From assembly GCF_002777965.1 (NCBI RefSeq), contig NZ_NGVR01000008.1, positions 1 to 64,000 of the forward strand: DNA of 64,000 nucleotides, written 5' to 3'. Both the position numbers and the translations under genes were made by a program. The first letter of the stretch is position 1; every line of letters starts with the position of its first letter. Below, in pieces: positions 32,429-41,644 of the stretch. Source of the DNA: Proteus columbae (lineage in GTDB: Bacteria; Pseudomonadota; Gammaproteobacteria; Enterobacterales; Enterobacteriaceae). The notes below the pieces were generated by a model, which saw only the letters and a list, made by a program, of their open reading frames with translations, searched no databases and had not been told where the DNA came from.

Positions 32429-34027
32429 TTACTGATGAAAAACAGTTAATTCTTGTTTTAGTCTATCTGATTGTGTTTGCAAAGAATCTAATGAACTGAC
32501 TAATTCTCGTGTCATTGTTGAATTAGCTTGTGTTGTTTGATCTAATTGATTTATTGCATCTTCAATTTGGGCAATACCATTACTTTGTTCATTTGTAGAA
32601 ATAGAAATATCGTGGATCATTTCATTAATATTTTCAGTATGTTTAGAAATATCTATCATATTATCGTTTGCGTCAGCGGCTAGCTGAAAACACTGATTTA
32701 TTTTTTTACTTGAATTAGCGACAAGTACTTTTATCTCTTTTGATGCCAAATTACAGCTAATGGATAATTCTCTTACTTCTTTAGCGACAACCGCAAAACC
32801 TTTTCCGTGTTCACCCACTCTTGCCGCTTCTACGGCAGCATTTAAAGCCAATAGATTTGTTTGGAAGGCAATATTATCGATCGTAGAGGTAATGTCGTTA
32901 ATTTGTTCAGAGAACGTGACAACGTCATGCATATTCTCAACAACGTTAGCGAGCATTTCATTGCTTTGATGGATCATCGTATCTGTTTTTGTTACTAGCT
33001 CACATGATGCTTGTGTATTTTCTGCATGTTGTTTTGATGTAACGCTTAATTGTCGTATTCCTGCTGAGGTTTCGAGTACGGCTGCTGATTGTTGTTCAAC
33101 ACGAATAGCAAGATTATTGTTCATAACAGCAATATCACTTAATTCTGAATTAATAAGGCCGGAGCTTTGATTGATGTTATTGACGATCCGTTTTATCTGA
33201 TCTCGCATTTTTTGAATATTGGCAGTGAGAATGTTTATTTCAAATAGACCTTTTGTGGTTACATCGGTCGCTAATTCTCCATTACTAATATCTTCGATAT
33301 TTCTCATTATAGCGTTCAAAGGTGAAATAAAGTTTTTTCGTAGCACAACTTGAACTAAGAAAGAAAAAATAACAATTAATATTGAAATGACGATTAAGCT
33401 ATAAATAATTTTATCGTACAGTAATTCACCTTCACCCAATGAAGCCGTGTAATAATTTTCTAGCTGTTGATGATAGTTAGTATAGGCTTGCTCAAAATTG
33501 TCTTGATAGGTTTGTGTTGGTTGATTTAAATACTCGTATGTTTTGCCTTGTTCTAGGAAGGCTAAAAATTCAATGAGTGCTGCATTAAGCTCAGTATATT
33601 TCTGCTCTAATTGTTGTATATAACTTTGATCTTCAACATTATGAGGAAAATTCTTGAAATTTTCCCATCCATTTTCAACTTGTTGAAGTTTTTCTTTAGT
33701 TTGTTGTAATAATGAAGAAATGTCAGTATTGGCAGTAGCCATTTTATTTATGATTAATAGGTGGCGAGAGCTGGCTCTATTTAAGGTATTACGTGTTTGT
33801 AATAGATTTTCCCAAGTATTATTTAGTAGCGATTGTTCGTGGTAGATATTATTTAGCGTGTTCAAGTTTCTCTTGTAATCATTAACTGAAGAGAGGAACA
33901 AAACACAGGCTAGCCCAAGAAGTAAGATTAAAGAGCCTGTAATAAGCCAAACTAAAGTGGTTGTTTTTAAACTCGACATATTAAAAGAGACGTTTGGCAA
34001 ATAACGTTGTTTGAAGTTCTTAAACAT
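32429..34027 (-). CDS. Methyl-accepting chemotaxis protein
   Basis: 532 residues: membrane helix 1 (about 28-48), a helical periplasmic sensor domain of about 165 residues, membrane helix 2 (about 210-230), a HAMP domain with [19 protein letters not shown], and the signalling domain. The hairpin tip is highly conserved ([20 protein letters not shown] and [14 protein letters not shown]), where CheA and CheW dock. The C-terminus ends QELTVFHQ and lacks the NWETF-type pentapeptide for CheR/CheB tethering. The ligand is unknown. It is not beside other chemotaxis genes. Confidence 0.92.
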   Translation of the reverse strand: MFKNFKQRYLPNVSFNMSSLKTTTLVWLITGSLILLLGLACVLFLSSVNDYKRNLNTLNNIYHEQSLLNNTWENLLQTRNTLNRASSRHLLIINKMATANTDISSLLQQTKEKLQQVENGWENFKNFPHNVEDQSYIQQLEQKYTELNAALIEFLAFLEQGKTYEYLNQPTQTYQDNFEQAYTNYHQQLENYYTASLGEGELLYDKIIYSLIVISILIVIFSFLVQVVLRKNFISPLNAIMRNIEDISNGELATDVTTKGLFEINILTANIQKMRDQIKRIVNNINQSSGLINSELSDIAVMNNNLAIRVEQQSAAVLETSAGIRQLSVTSKQHAENTQASCELVTKTDTMIHQSNEMLANVVENMHDVVTFSEQINDITSTIDNIAFQTNLLALNAAVEAARVGEHGKGFAVVAKEVRELSISCNLASKEIKVLVANSSKKINQCFQLAADANDNMIDISKHTENINEMIHDISISTNEQSNGIAQIEDAINQLDQTTQANSTMTRELVSSLDSLQTQSDRLKQELTVFHQ

Positions 34028-34729
34028 GTAATGTTATTTCCTTTTTCATAAAAATATAACTGTGTAATTTATTGATTTTTAAGTTTTATTTTTACTTCCT
34101 GTAACTGGTATAGACAAAGAATTAAAAAAACAAGTGAAAATATGTTTTTAGGTCACTCTTTGATTTAATGCCATATATCCTTTTGATTTTTTCAAATACT
34201 AAAAAATAGTATCGGCATTTTATAAATATTCTTTATGCTTATTTATTGTTCTGATTAATAAATTTATTAAATGTATTCGTTTGTTTTATAACGCTTTGAT
34301 TTTTAATTAATTTTTCTTGAATATTAAAAGTTAAAGATAAAGAATAAAAATGATATAAAAGATGTCACCTTAGTAGATAGTAGTTAACCTGTTGATTTAT
34401 TATTAATTTTATGTAATTTGCTAGTGTGTTTTTAAACAATTAGATTTAAATAGTGTAAGAGTTTCTATTTATAAAATAAAAAAACAATAATGATTAAAAT
34501 AGCAATTAATTAAATTAATTTTTGTTTATTTAATAGAATAAATAAGAGTACCTAACGTTATAAGTGAGCGAGTGATAAAAAGATTGTAGTAGAGAAAAAA
34601 TAAGAAAGCAGACGAAATCACTATAAACGGAAGGTATATAACCCTTCCGCTTATAAATAAAGATCACATCGATAATGACCCTAATGATGCATGAAAATTT
34701 TACATAAGATTAAAGATAAAAACATGCGG
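34028..34729. other. 702-base gene-free, AT-rich region
   Basis: Between the divergent MCP promoter and the end of nqrE-like. The only clear element is an inverted repeat CGGAAGG / CCTTCCG at about 34629-34651, a possible weak terminator for the minus-strand nqrE-like gene. No frame with coding character was found. Confidence 0.45.
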
Positions 34730-35329
34730 TTAAAGCGAAATGCCTGAGAATGACATAAAACCAAGAGACATTAATCCTACTGTGATAAATGTGATCCCTA
34801 ATCCTCTCAGTCCTTTCGGGATGTCTGAATATTTCATTTTTTCACGTAAACCTGAGAGGGCGATAATCGCAAGTAACCAACCTATGCCACATCCTGCACC
34901 ATATATCACTGATTCAGTAAATGTGTAATCACGCTCAACCATAAAAATAGTGGCACCAAAGATAGCGCAATGAATAGTCAATAAAGGTAAAAAGATCCCT
35001 AATGAATGATAAAGCGAAGGGATAAATTTATCTAAAAACATTTCTAAAATTTGAACTAGTGCTGCTAAAACGCCAATAAAAGTGATATATCTAAGAAAGC
35101 TAAGATCAATACCTTCAACTATCGCGTCTTTCTTTAGGATGAAGTGATAGATTAAGTTATTGATAGGTGTGGCAATAATAAGTAAGGCAGTAACAGTAAG
35201 ACCTAGTTTTAATGAGGTTTTTACTTCTTTAGAAACAGCAAGAAAAGTACACATTCCTAAAAAGAAACTTAATGCCATGTTCTCAACAAAAGTCGCCTTA
35301 ATAAAGATATTAAGGTAATTTTCAAGCAT
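34730..35329 (-). CDS. nqrE: NqrE-like Na+-NADH:quinone oxidoreductase subunit (orphan)
   Basis: 199 residues, six membrane helices. It follows NqrE closely: [49 protein letters not shown] (two segments), [30 protein letters not shown] and [21 protein letters not shown]. The cysteine in HCAIFG and in GMCTF correspond to the membrane iron-site cysteines. NqrE normally works only with NqrA-F; none is next to it here. It is either a displaced or a duplicated subunit. GAGGG precedes the ATG. Confidence 0.88.
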   Translation of the reverse strand: MLENYLNIFIKATFVENMALSFFLGMCTFLAVSKEVKTSLKLGLTVTALLIIATPINNLIYHFILKKDAIVEGIDLSFLRYITFIGVLAALVQILEMFLDKFIPSLYHSLGIFLPLLTIHCAIFGATIFMVERDYTFTESVIYGAGCGIGWLLAIIALSGLREKMKYSDIPKGLRGLGITFITVGLMSLGFMSFSGISL

Positions 35330-35663
35330 AAACCCTCCTATTAATATATTTTTTCACTAATTCTAGTAAAAACAGTGCATTAATATAAGTAGTATTACAA
35401 AAATATCTTTAAAATTAGATCTAAATGACATTTTTTGGCTAAGAGTGAGGTTTATTTAAGATAAGAAAAATAAAATTATTGGATAAATGTAATAAATATG
35501 ACATTCAAATAAATTTTCTATTTGAAGCTCCATTTTTTATTGTTAGTGGGTAAAATAAAAAGAATTAGAAATGACAAAGCACCAATATCTGTTGATAGAA
35601 TACCGATGCTTAGATGAGAAAGTTTTTAATTATTTTATAGAGGTGTTTACTGAATAAAGTTGT
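35330..35663. other. Gene-free upstream region of nqrE-like
   Basis: 334 bases, AT-rich, containing the promoter area of the nqrE-like gene and the 3' flank of the CYTH gene. No hairpin or operator stands out. Confidence 0.4.
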
Positions 35664-36215
35664 TTATGGTTTTAGGTTGTTTAACATTAGTGTTTTATAG
35701 TTATTTTTCTCAAGATCTTTTTCTGTAAACCCAAATTTTTCGGCTAAATGCCTTAGTTGATCAGTGTAGAGTGAGAGTTTACTTTGGTCGTCTGTCATGA
35801 TAGCAAACTCAGCAAATGAGCCCAATTTATCTAATTTATCTATAGTGATATGAAATTTATCTAGAAAATAGATTTCTCTTGATTTTGTATAATTGAGAAT
35901 ACAATGGTAGCCAAGCGTCATAAACATAGAGACTGTTTTTTCTGCATCTTCGATACGAACAGCTTCACATTGGGATAAATCAGGGCCTTTAACGATAAGA
36001 AGGTTTATTCCTGCGGGTAGCATTTTTCTTACACATAAACTGATAGTTGGAGCCGAAAATTCAGTATTATCATGTTCCATGTACCAATCCGTTTCTTTAT
36101 TCTCAGGTGTAAATAATGTGGCTCCTGCACTTTTTAATTTATTAATAAAATTTTGTGAATTTTGAAGGTGATATTTTAGTTCAGCTTCAAATTTACCTTG
36201 AAAGTGTTCAGACAT
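35664..36215 (-). CDS. CYTH-domain class IV adenylate cyclase-like protein
   Basis: 183 residues. The N-terminal FEAELKYHL corresponds to the ExExK motif of CYTH enzymes (here EAELK), and later basic residues (LCVRKM, LIVKGP, SREIYFLDKFHITIDKLDKLG) line the triphosphate tunnel in the usual order. Class IV adenylate cyclases (CyaB) and thiamine-triphosphatases share this fold; the Aeromonas-type CyaB is the closest by pattern. Whether it makes cAMP is uncertain. Single gene. Confidence 0.75.
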   Translation of the reverse strand: MSEHFQGKFEAELKYHLQNSQNFINKLKSAGATLFTPENKETDWYMEHDNTEFSAPTISLCVRKMLPAGINLLIVKGPDLSQCEAVRIEDAEKTVSMFMTLGYHCILNYTKSREIYFLDKFHITIDKLDKLGSFAEFAIMTDDQSKLSLYTDQLRHLAEKFGFTEKDLEKNNYKTLMLNNLKP

Positions 36216-36417
36216 GCGTTTTCCCCAATTTAGCGTTAATGAATTATAGCATTAACATGATGTGCTTCTGGGATAAAAACTAACTTTTAGTGTTATTTCA
36301 TTATTTTCTATTTTAGTAAGTTAGATGAAAACATTTAAATAGAGTAATGGATAAAATTACTATGAAACAAGAAGAAGGGAATGTTTTTTATTAAAAAAGG
36401 AAGACATAAGAGAAAAT

Positions 36418-36440
36418 AAAAGGGGCGTTGGCCCCTTTTA
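36418..36440. terminator. Terminator after DUF2628 gene
   Basis: AAAAGGGGC, GTTG loop, GCCCCTTTT; strong, usable in both directions, four bases from the stop of the minus-strand gene. Confidence 0.9.
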
Positions 36441-36443
36441 TTA

Positions 36444-36824
36444 TTACAGAACACCTTCAAAGGGGTTCCAGCTTTGATCATTTTTGGTTTCTTTTAAGTA
36501 ATATGCATAGTTGGCTGTTATAGCCCATAAAATGTTAACTGCGATACCCACAGCATTGATAACACCATTGTTTACAGGTAAAAAACTAATAATAGTAAAA
36601 ATAGCAATATTAATAGCAAATAATGTTAATGCCTTGCGCCATAAACCTAAAATAAGAAAGTAAATAAAACCAAAGAAAAATGCCCAGATATTCATTCCAA
36701 TAAGAATACGTTTACCAAAGGAGAGTTCTTTATAAGCAGCTTTAAATTCTGGTGTTTTAGGTGAGCCATATTTATCAAAAAATGAAAAACGTTCTTGCCA
36801 TTTTTCAGAAAATTCTTTATTCAT
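36444..36824 (-). CDS. DUF2628 membrane protein
   Basis: 126 residues. A soluble N-terminus (WQERFSFFDKYGSP) precedes three hydrophobic segments (about residues 40-60, 62-82 and 86-105). The motif FFFGFIYFLILGLWRKAL is the core of DUF2628, a family of small inner-membrane proteins of unknown function (E. coli YigF type). AAAGGAATT before ATG is the ribosome binding site. Single gene; the upstream region to 37083 holds only its promoter. Confidence 0.8.
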   Translation of the reverse strand: MNKEFSEKWQERFSFFDKYGSPKTPEFKAAYKELSFGKRILIGMNIWAFFFGFIYFLILGLWRKALTLFAINIAIFTIISFLPVNNGVINAVGIAVNILWAITANYAYYLKETKNDQSWNPFEGVL

Positions 36825-37083
36825 TTTAATTCCTTTTACTCTGTTGATTAAATTTAGCCTTAATAGAAAAGTATCTTTACATACTTTGACATTATGAACA
36901 ATATAAATTTATTAAGAGATTATTAATATAAGAATTTATATAAAAAGCATTAAAGTGATTGTGTTTCTAGTCATTTTTTAATAATTATCTTATTGCTTCA
37001 GAATATATTTTTAATGATCACTCTTAAAAATAAATAAGATAAAGTAAAATATTATTTTGAATGGATTTTATGGTGAAAAGAAT

Positions 37084-37118
37084 AAGAAATCTGGCTTATG
37101 ACGAATACCAGATTTCTT
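37084..37118 (-). terminator. Terminator after universal stress gene
   Basis: AAGAAATCTGG / CCAGATTTCTT hairpin, 20 bases past the stop on the minus strand. Confidence 0.8.
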
Positions 37119-37137
37119 ATAGAAGCAGGAGTGGTGA

Positions 37138-37572
37138 TTAACGCACGACTAATACAGATGATTCTGCGTAACTAACCACTGAAGATGCGGTAGAGCCTAG
37201 AAGATAAGTTTTCATACCAGGATTACGAGAACCAATGACAATCAGCTCTGCTTGAATTTTTTTTGCGGTTTCTAAAATTTTATCGCGAGGATTACCTATA
37301 GACACGTAAAATTGAGTCGTACTATTGGGAATATCAATGTGCGATAAATTTTCTTTTAGTGTGGATAATGCAATTTCAATACGTTGTTTATCACTTGCTA
37401 GTCTATCTTGGCCTGCGAATGCAAATCCGACAAAAGACTCATAACTTGGAATGACTGATAAAAAATGAATATTCAATTTGTCAGCGACAGACAATGCTTT
37501 TAGATGAGACACAACCTTGTCCAATAAACCAAGCTCTGTAAAATCAACGGGTACTAACACTGTTTTTGTCAT
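37138..37572 (-). CDS. Universal stress protein, UspF/UspG type
   Basis: 144 residues, single Usp domain. The N-terminal VLVPVDFTELG and the C-terminal ATP-binding pattern IVIGSRNPGMKTYLLGSTASSVV (G-x2-G-x9-GS type) are intact, so it belongs to the ATP-binding UspFG branch rather than UspA. E. coli UspF/UspG affect adhesion and motility. GGAGCC precedes the ATG. It is monocistronic. Confidence 0.88.
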   Translation of the reverse strand: MTKTVLVPVDFTELGLLDKVVSHLKALSVADKLNIHFLSVIPSYESFVGFAFAGQDRLASDKQRIEIALSTLKENLSHIDIPNSTTQFYVSIGNPRDKILETAKKIQAELIVIGSRNPGMKTYLLGSTASSVVSYAESSVLVVR

Positions 37573-38262
37573 AGTGGCTCCTAATTAACCTTTTATTATG
37601 ATTAGGGCTTTAATATTAATTTTTCGTGCATACAAATATGAGTTGCCTACTAATCTTATCAGTCAAAATGAAAAACTGCACAAAAATTGAAATTATTTTT
37701 ATTTTTTGAGAGTTATGTATTTTTTTATATGAAAAATGTGAAAAAACCACGGTCTTAACAAATAAAAATGTAGCAATATCAAATAGAAATCATAAAAATA
37801 GGAAATAATAATAAGTAATAGAAAGATATTTTATTTTTCTAACTATGATTATCGTAGATATTACTTTGTATATATTTATTGATATATGGTAAAGCTTGTT
37901 TTTGAATGAATGAAATATGATTTTTATTTAATGTTAATCTTAATTTTTTGGATTATAAAGAAAAAATTAATAAATATGAAAACTAAAATAAAATATCAAA
38001 ATAAAAATATTATGTCATTACATTTCAATGGGTTGGGTTGTTTTTATGTAATGGTTAAATACATATTAACCATTAATGATAATAAGTTTTATTTGGTTTT
38101 CTAATAGTATTAAAAGCATATTACAAATGAGATTGGTTTTTATTTTTATTACAGCTAATTAATTGAAAAAAATAAATAAAACCACACTTAAATAGCTATA
38201 TTTTTATTTTTAACTGTGCATAATATCCATAATGTTAATTTTCATCGCAAAGGACGTAAAAT
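37573..38262. other. 690-base AT-rich region upstream of ferritin gene
   Basis: No supported gene. A frame at 37910-38104 (64 codons) is Lys/Asn/Ile-rich as expected from random AT-rich DNA. AATGATAATAAGT at about 38077 is a weak, partial Fur-box-like site about 190 bases before ftnA, where a Fur-dependent element would make sense. AAAGGACG precedes the ftnA ATG. Confidence 0.4.
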
Positions 38263-38766
38263 ATGTTACATCAAGATATGATCAATAAATTGAATGAACA
38301 GCTAAATTTAGAGTTTTATTCGGCAAATCTGTATTTGCAAATGAGTGCTTGGTGCGACGATAAAGGATTTGATGGTGCTGCTAAATTTTTAAAAGCACAC
38401 TCTCGTGAAGAAATGGAGCATATGCACCGTTTATTTGATTACTTAAGTGATACAGGCGCAATGCCTTTACTTGGGGCGATTGAAGCACCACCTGCTGAGT
38501 TTTCATCATTATCTGAGTTGTTCGATAAAACTTACGAACATGAAAAACATATTACATCTGAGATTAATAAATTAGCGCATGTTGCAATGACAACTCAGGA
38601 TTATTCAACGTTTAACTTCTTACAATGGTATGTTGCAGAGCAGCATGAAGAAGAAAAATTATTCAAATCAATCCTTGATAAATTAGCAATGGTTGGTGAC
38701 AGTGGAAAAGCTTTATTCTTGTTAGATAAAGATCTGAACACATTATCAACATCTGCACATGTATAA
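38263..38766 (+). CDS. ftnA: Non-haem ferritin FtnA
   Basis: 167 residues, four-helix bundle. Ferroxidase ligands are visible: Glu in [14 protein letters not shown], the [15 protein letters not shown] motif (Glu, Glu, His) and Glu in YEHEKHIT with [14 protein letters not shown]. It stores iron as ferrihydrite in a 24-mer. In enterobacteria FtnA is the main iron store and rises with iron. Here it precedes the yobA operon, separated by a strong terminator. Confidence 0.95.
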   Translation: MLHQDMINKLNEQLNLEFYSANLYLQMSAWCDDKGFDGAAKFLKAHSREEMEHMHRLFDYLSDTGAMPLLGAIEAPPAEFSSLSELFDKTYEHEKHITSEINKLAHVAMTTQDYSTFNFLQWYVAEQHEEEKLFKSILDKLAMVGDSGKALFLLDKDLNTLSTSAHV

Positions 38767-38812
38767 TTATTAATAAAGTTTTAGATAGCTTAAGTTAATA
38801 AATAAATTATTG

Positions 38813-38847
38813 CGCTCTGCTGTGAATGAATAGCAGGGCGTTTTTTT
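38813..38847 (+). terminator. Terminator of ftnA
   Basis: CGCTCTGCT / AGCAGGGCG (one G-U pair), ten-base loop, seven T. The following bases to 39211 are AT-rich and hold only the promoter region of yobA. Confidence 0.9.
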
Positions 38848-39211
38848 ATTCTTCTATATTACTTCCCTTGCTATTCTTACAGTTCCTATTTTTTATCTTT
38901 TCCTTTACTTGTATTGTCTGTTTTTTATCCTAAAAAATACTTATCCCATGCTATTTATATAGAGTGGTTATTTTACTTTTAGCTGTATTTGGTTATGTAT
39001 TGAACTGTTTAGACTGTCAATATGGGTATTATATTTTCTCAAAATGTAAAAATGGGTGATATTTGAAACAGAATCTGGTCTAAATAACATATATTTTGAG
39101 TGCTAGTTCACAACCTTTTATTTCTAATATCAAGAAGCGAAGATCTTGACGTAAATTTGCTATAAAATATTTTCATAAATAAAAAAATCACCTGTAATTT
39201 AAGAGGTTATT

Positions 39212-39604
39212 ATGTCATTAAATACACTTAAGACATCTTGGGGTAAATTATCGGCTATTGCTGTTTTATTCCTTGGTATGTCATACCAACAAGCATTAGC
39301 ACACGCACATTTAAAATCACAGTTACCTGCTGAAGGTGCTGCTATTGAACAAGCGCAAGCGCCTAAAGTTATCACGCTAGACTTCTCTGAAGGTATTGAA
39401 TTAGCCTTTAGCAAAATTAAAGTCACTAATAGCGACGGTAAAGAAATCACCGTAGGAAAACTGAGTTTAGACCCTGTTAACAACACTAAATTATTATTGC
39501 CTTTAGAAAGTGATTTAGCAGAAGGTAATTATCTAGTTAATTGGAATGTTGTTTCTGTTGATGGGCACAAGACAAAAGGTTCTTATCAATTTAGTGTAAA
39601 ATAA
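39212..39604 (+). CDS. yobA: CopC-domain periplasmic protein YobA
   Basis: 130 residues. The signal peptide ends ALA-HAH, so the mature N-terminus begins with His, the copper-binding position of CopC. The beta-barrel is seen in AHLKSQLPAEGAAIEQAQAP and VVSVDGHKTKGSYQFSV with the conserved Asp-Gly-His. CopC proteins bind Cu(II) in the periplasm and pass it on. The stop overlaps the start of yebZ (TAATGA), so the pair is co-translated. E. coli has the same yobA-yebZ-yebY order. Confidence 0.93.
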   Translation: MSLNTLKTSWGKLSAIAVLFLGMSYQQALAHAHLKSQLPAEGAAIEQAQAPKVITLDFSEGIELAFSKIKVTNSDGKEITVGKLSLDPVNNTKLLLPLESDLAEGNYLVNWNVVSVDGHKTKGSYQFSVK

Positions 39605-40500
39605 TGACACCTGAAGACGTTTATATTTTATGCCGTTTTTTCCATTTCGTGGCAGTCATGTTTATGTTCGGACTGAGCTTCTCGGCTGCCATTCTTGCAA
39701 AAGATAAGTTCATTCCTCTTATTCAAGTTCGTTTGCGCCCTGCATTAGCCATTAGTACTGTCACTGTCTTTATTACGACTTATTTATGGATGGTTGTGCA
39801 ATCCGGTATTATGGGAGATGGATGGGAAGATGCTTGGTCATTTGAAATATGGAAAGCGGTATTAGGAACTTCATTTGGTCAAATTTGGCAATGGCAATTG
39901 GCATTAGCAACCGTTGCATTAGCCGTTTTATTTATACACCAGCGTTATATTCGTAATTTCTCTTTATTAATTGTTGCTTCAATTATGTTGACCTTACATG
40001 CATCAATTGGTCATGGTGCCATGTTTACAGGATCAGAAGCGATATTTTATAAAGTTAATCAAAGTATTCATCTTATTAGTGCCGCCTATTGGTTTGGTGG
40101 TTTATGGCCATTTGTCGCTTGTTTGCAATTTTTACGGAATAAAGATGAGCTTGCAGATGGGATGATCAAACCTATTATTGGTACGATGAAGCGGTTTTCA
40201 CTTTTTGGTCATATTGCTGTTTTATTGGTTATTATTACCGGTATTATCAGTGCTGTTATGTTAATTCCAGGATGGCCAGCAGTACAATTATCATCTGAAT
40301 ATCAAAGCATGTTATGGCTTAAAATTAGCTTAGTGGTGTTAATGCTTGGTCTAGCTGTAATCAATCGCTATGTTTTAGTTCCTCATATCCGTAAGAAAAA
40401 TAACTTTCAATGGTTGCTAGTAAATAGTTGGCTTGAACTATTACTTGGAACAATGGTTGTTTTTACTGTAGCCATCTTTGCGATTAACTCACCTGTATAG
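39604..40500 (+). CDS. yebZ: CopD-family inner-membrane protein YebZ
   Basis: 298 residues with eight predicted membrane helices. Conserved residues are the His in CRFFHFVAVMFMFG, the HASIGHGAMFTG motif and SIHLISAAYWFGGLWPF (His near the membrane), which fit CopD-type copper transport proteins. It would take copper from YobA into the cytoplasm. Starts four bases before the yobA stop ends, and yebY follows 47 bases later. Confidence 0.92.
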   Translation: MTPEDVYILCRFFHFVAVMFMFGLSFSAAILAKDKFIPLIQVRLRPALAISTVTVFITTYLWMVVQSGIMGDGWEDAWSFEIWKAVLGTSFGQIWQWQLALATVALAVLFIHQRYIRNFSLLIVASIMLTLHASIGHGAMFTGSEAIFYKVNQSIHLISAAYWFGGLWPFVACLQFLRNKDELADGMIKPIIGTMKRFSLFGHIAVLLVIITGIISAVMLIPGWPAVQLSSEYQSMLWLKISLVVLMLGLAVINRYVLVPHIRKKNNFQWLLVNSWLELLLGTMVVFTVAIFAINSPV

Positions 40501-40547
40501 ATTGTTATATAATCGAAAAAACCTAATTTCTTAAGTGAGATACCTAC

Positions 40548-40892
40548 ATGAAACATTTTTTATTAGCGGGAATGTTAATGCTGTTCTCTTTTCAAGCATT
40601 CTCAGCAGCACCTATTTCAACGGTCAGTAAGCTTCAATTTGGTGACGATTGGCCATTTACTCGAGAGGAAGTGATGCTCAATTGTCGTGCTGACGGGGCT
40701 TGGTTTGTGATTAATCCAGCAACACTGATGCAGTATCCACTTAATGAAATTGCAATGAAACAAATGGAAAGTGGAAAAGTAAAAGCACAGTTAATTGATG
40801 TTATTTTACTGCCAGATCCTAATGCACCTGAAAAGAAAAAATCAGTAGAAGTGATACAGAATGCAATCAAGTTGCTCTGTGAGAGTAATTAA
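40548..40892 (+). CDS. yebY: YebY, DUF2511 exported protein
   Basis: 114 residues. The signal peptide ends FSA-AP (about residue 20). The mature part PISTVSKLQFGDDWPFTREEV, LNCRADGAWFVINPATLMQYPLN and a C-terminal KLLCESN give the DUF2511 pattern with two cysteines. E. coli YebY has the same position after yebZ and recently has been linked to copper. It ends the operon; sRNA SdsR follows. Confidence 0.9.
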   Translation: MKHFLLAGMLMLFSFQAFSAAPISTVSKLQFGDDWPFTREEVMLNCRADGAWFVINPATLMQYPLNEIAMKQMESGKVKAQLIDVILLPDPNAPEKKKSVEVIQNAIKLLCESN

Positions 40893-41072
40893 TCAAGTGA
40901 TTGATAATATAGCTAAGATTTTTTTATTTTTATCGCATTGATTTAAATAATAAAAATTAACAACAAAGATTTTTTGAATAGAAAATAGTGTGCTACTAGG
41001 TTGTTTACTGGATCTTTACATATTGTTAGCTAATATTTAACAGTAGGTTGTGAGATAGAAAAGTCTGAGTTA

Positions 41073-41176
41073 GTCCTCGATTTTTGTTTATGCAGTAATC
41101 AGCAAATACTTTTTAGCGCACGGCTCGCAATGAGCCTTTTCCCTAAGCCAGATAAATGATTTATCTGGCTTTTTTT
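41073..41176 (+). ncRNA. sdsR: SdsR (RyeB) small RNA
   Basis: The block CTTTTTAGCGCACGGCTC, a short loop, GAGCCTTTTCCCT matches the conserved middle of enterobacterial SdsR, including the CTTTTAGCGCACGGCTC seed. The end is a terminator AAGCCAGATAAA / TTATCTGGCTTTTTTT (41145-41176). In E. coli SdsR lies between pphA and yebY; here it follows yebY as well, and yebV comes next. It is a sigma-S-dependent Hfq sRNA that represses mutS, tolC and ompD among others. The 5' end is estimated by comparison. It fills the gap 40893-41200. Confidence 0.9.
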
Positions 41177-41200
41177 ATGTTATTTCGCTTTAGCATCTCG

Positions 41201-41443
41201 TTATGCCACTTTTAAGATCCAGTGGTGATTGTCTTTATCATAAGCATGACGATAAAGCAGAATATTTTTATCTTTCAATTGAGCTGGAATACTTGTGTTT
41301 TCATCCCATCCATCTAATTGCATGCAAAACTCTTTGTCATAATCACATGGAATATGAATATAAGTTAATTGATTATCGGAAGAGTGTTTCAAAGTAATAT
41401 CTTCAATTTCATAGCAAGCAATTTTCAACGTTGTCTTTTTCAT
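41201..41443 (-). CDS. yebV: YebV, DUF1480 protein
   Basis: 80 residues. TLKIACYEIEDITLKHSSD, IPCDYDKEFCMQLDGWDENTSIPA (two segments) and YRHAYDKDNHHWILKVA align along the whole length with E. coli YebV (DUF1480), a small protein of unknown role. GGAGC lies upstream of the ATG. In E. coli rsmF lies between letB and yebV; here rsmF is absent and 200 bases of non-coding sequence take its place. Confidence 0.88.
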   Translation of the reverse strand: MKKTTLKIACYEIEDITLKHSSDNQLTYIHIPCDYDKEFCMQLDGWDENTSIPAQLKDKNILLYRHAYDKDNHHWILKVA

Positions 41444-41644
41444 AATAAAGCTCCAGATTAAGCGATGTCGTGTTGTGTTCTGTTGGTGGCATTTATTTTA
41501 AAGAATGCTTTTTGACCAAACAAAATTAAGCATAGTATAAATGGAATCTATTTCCAAAATATTTTTTAAAAATAAAAAAAGCGGATCATTTTTTGTGATC
41601 CGCTTTAAATAAATTATCTGAAATAGGGCAGAATTATCTAATTT

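Noticed and set aside
37910-38104. 64-codon plus-strand frame upstream of ftnA
   Set aside because: Lys/Asn/Ile/Leu-rich as random AT-rich DNA gives; no ribosome binding site, no family features.
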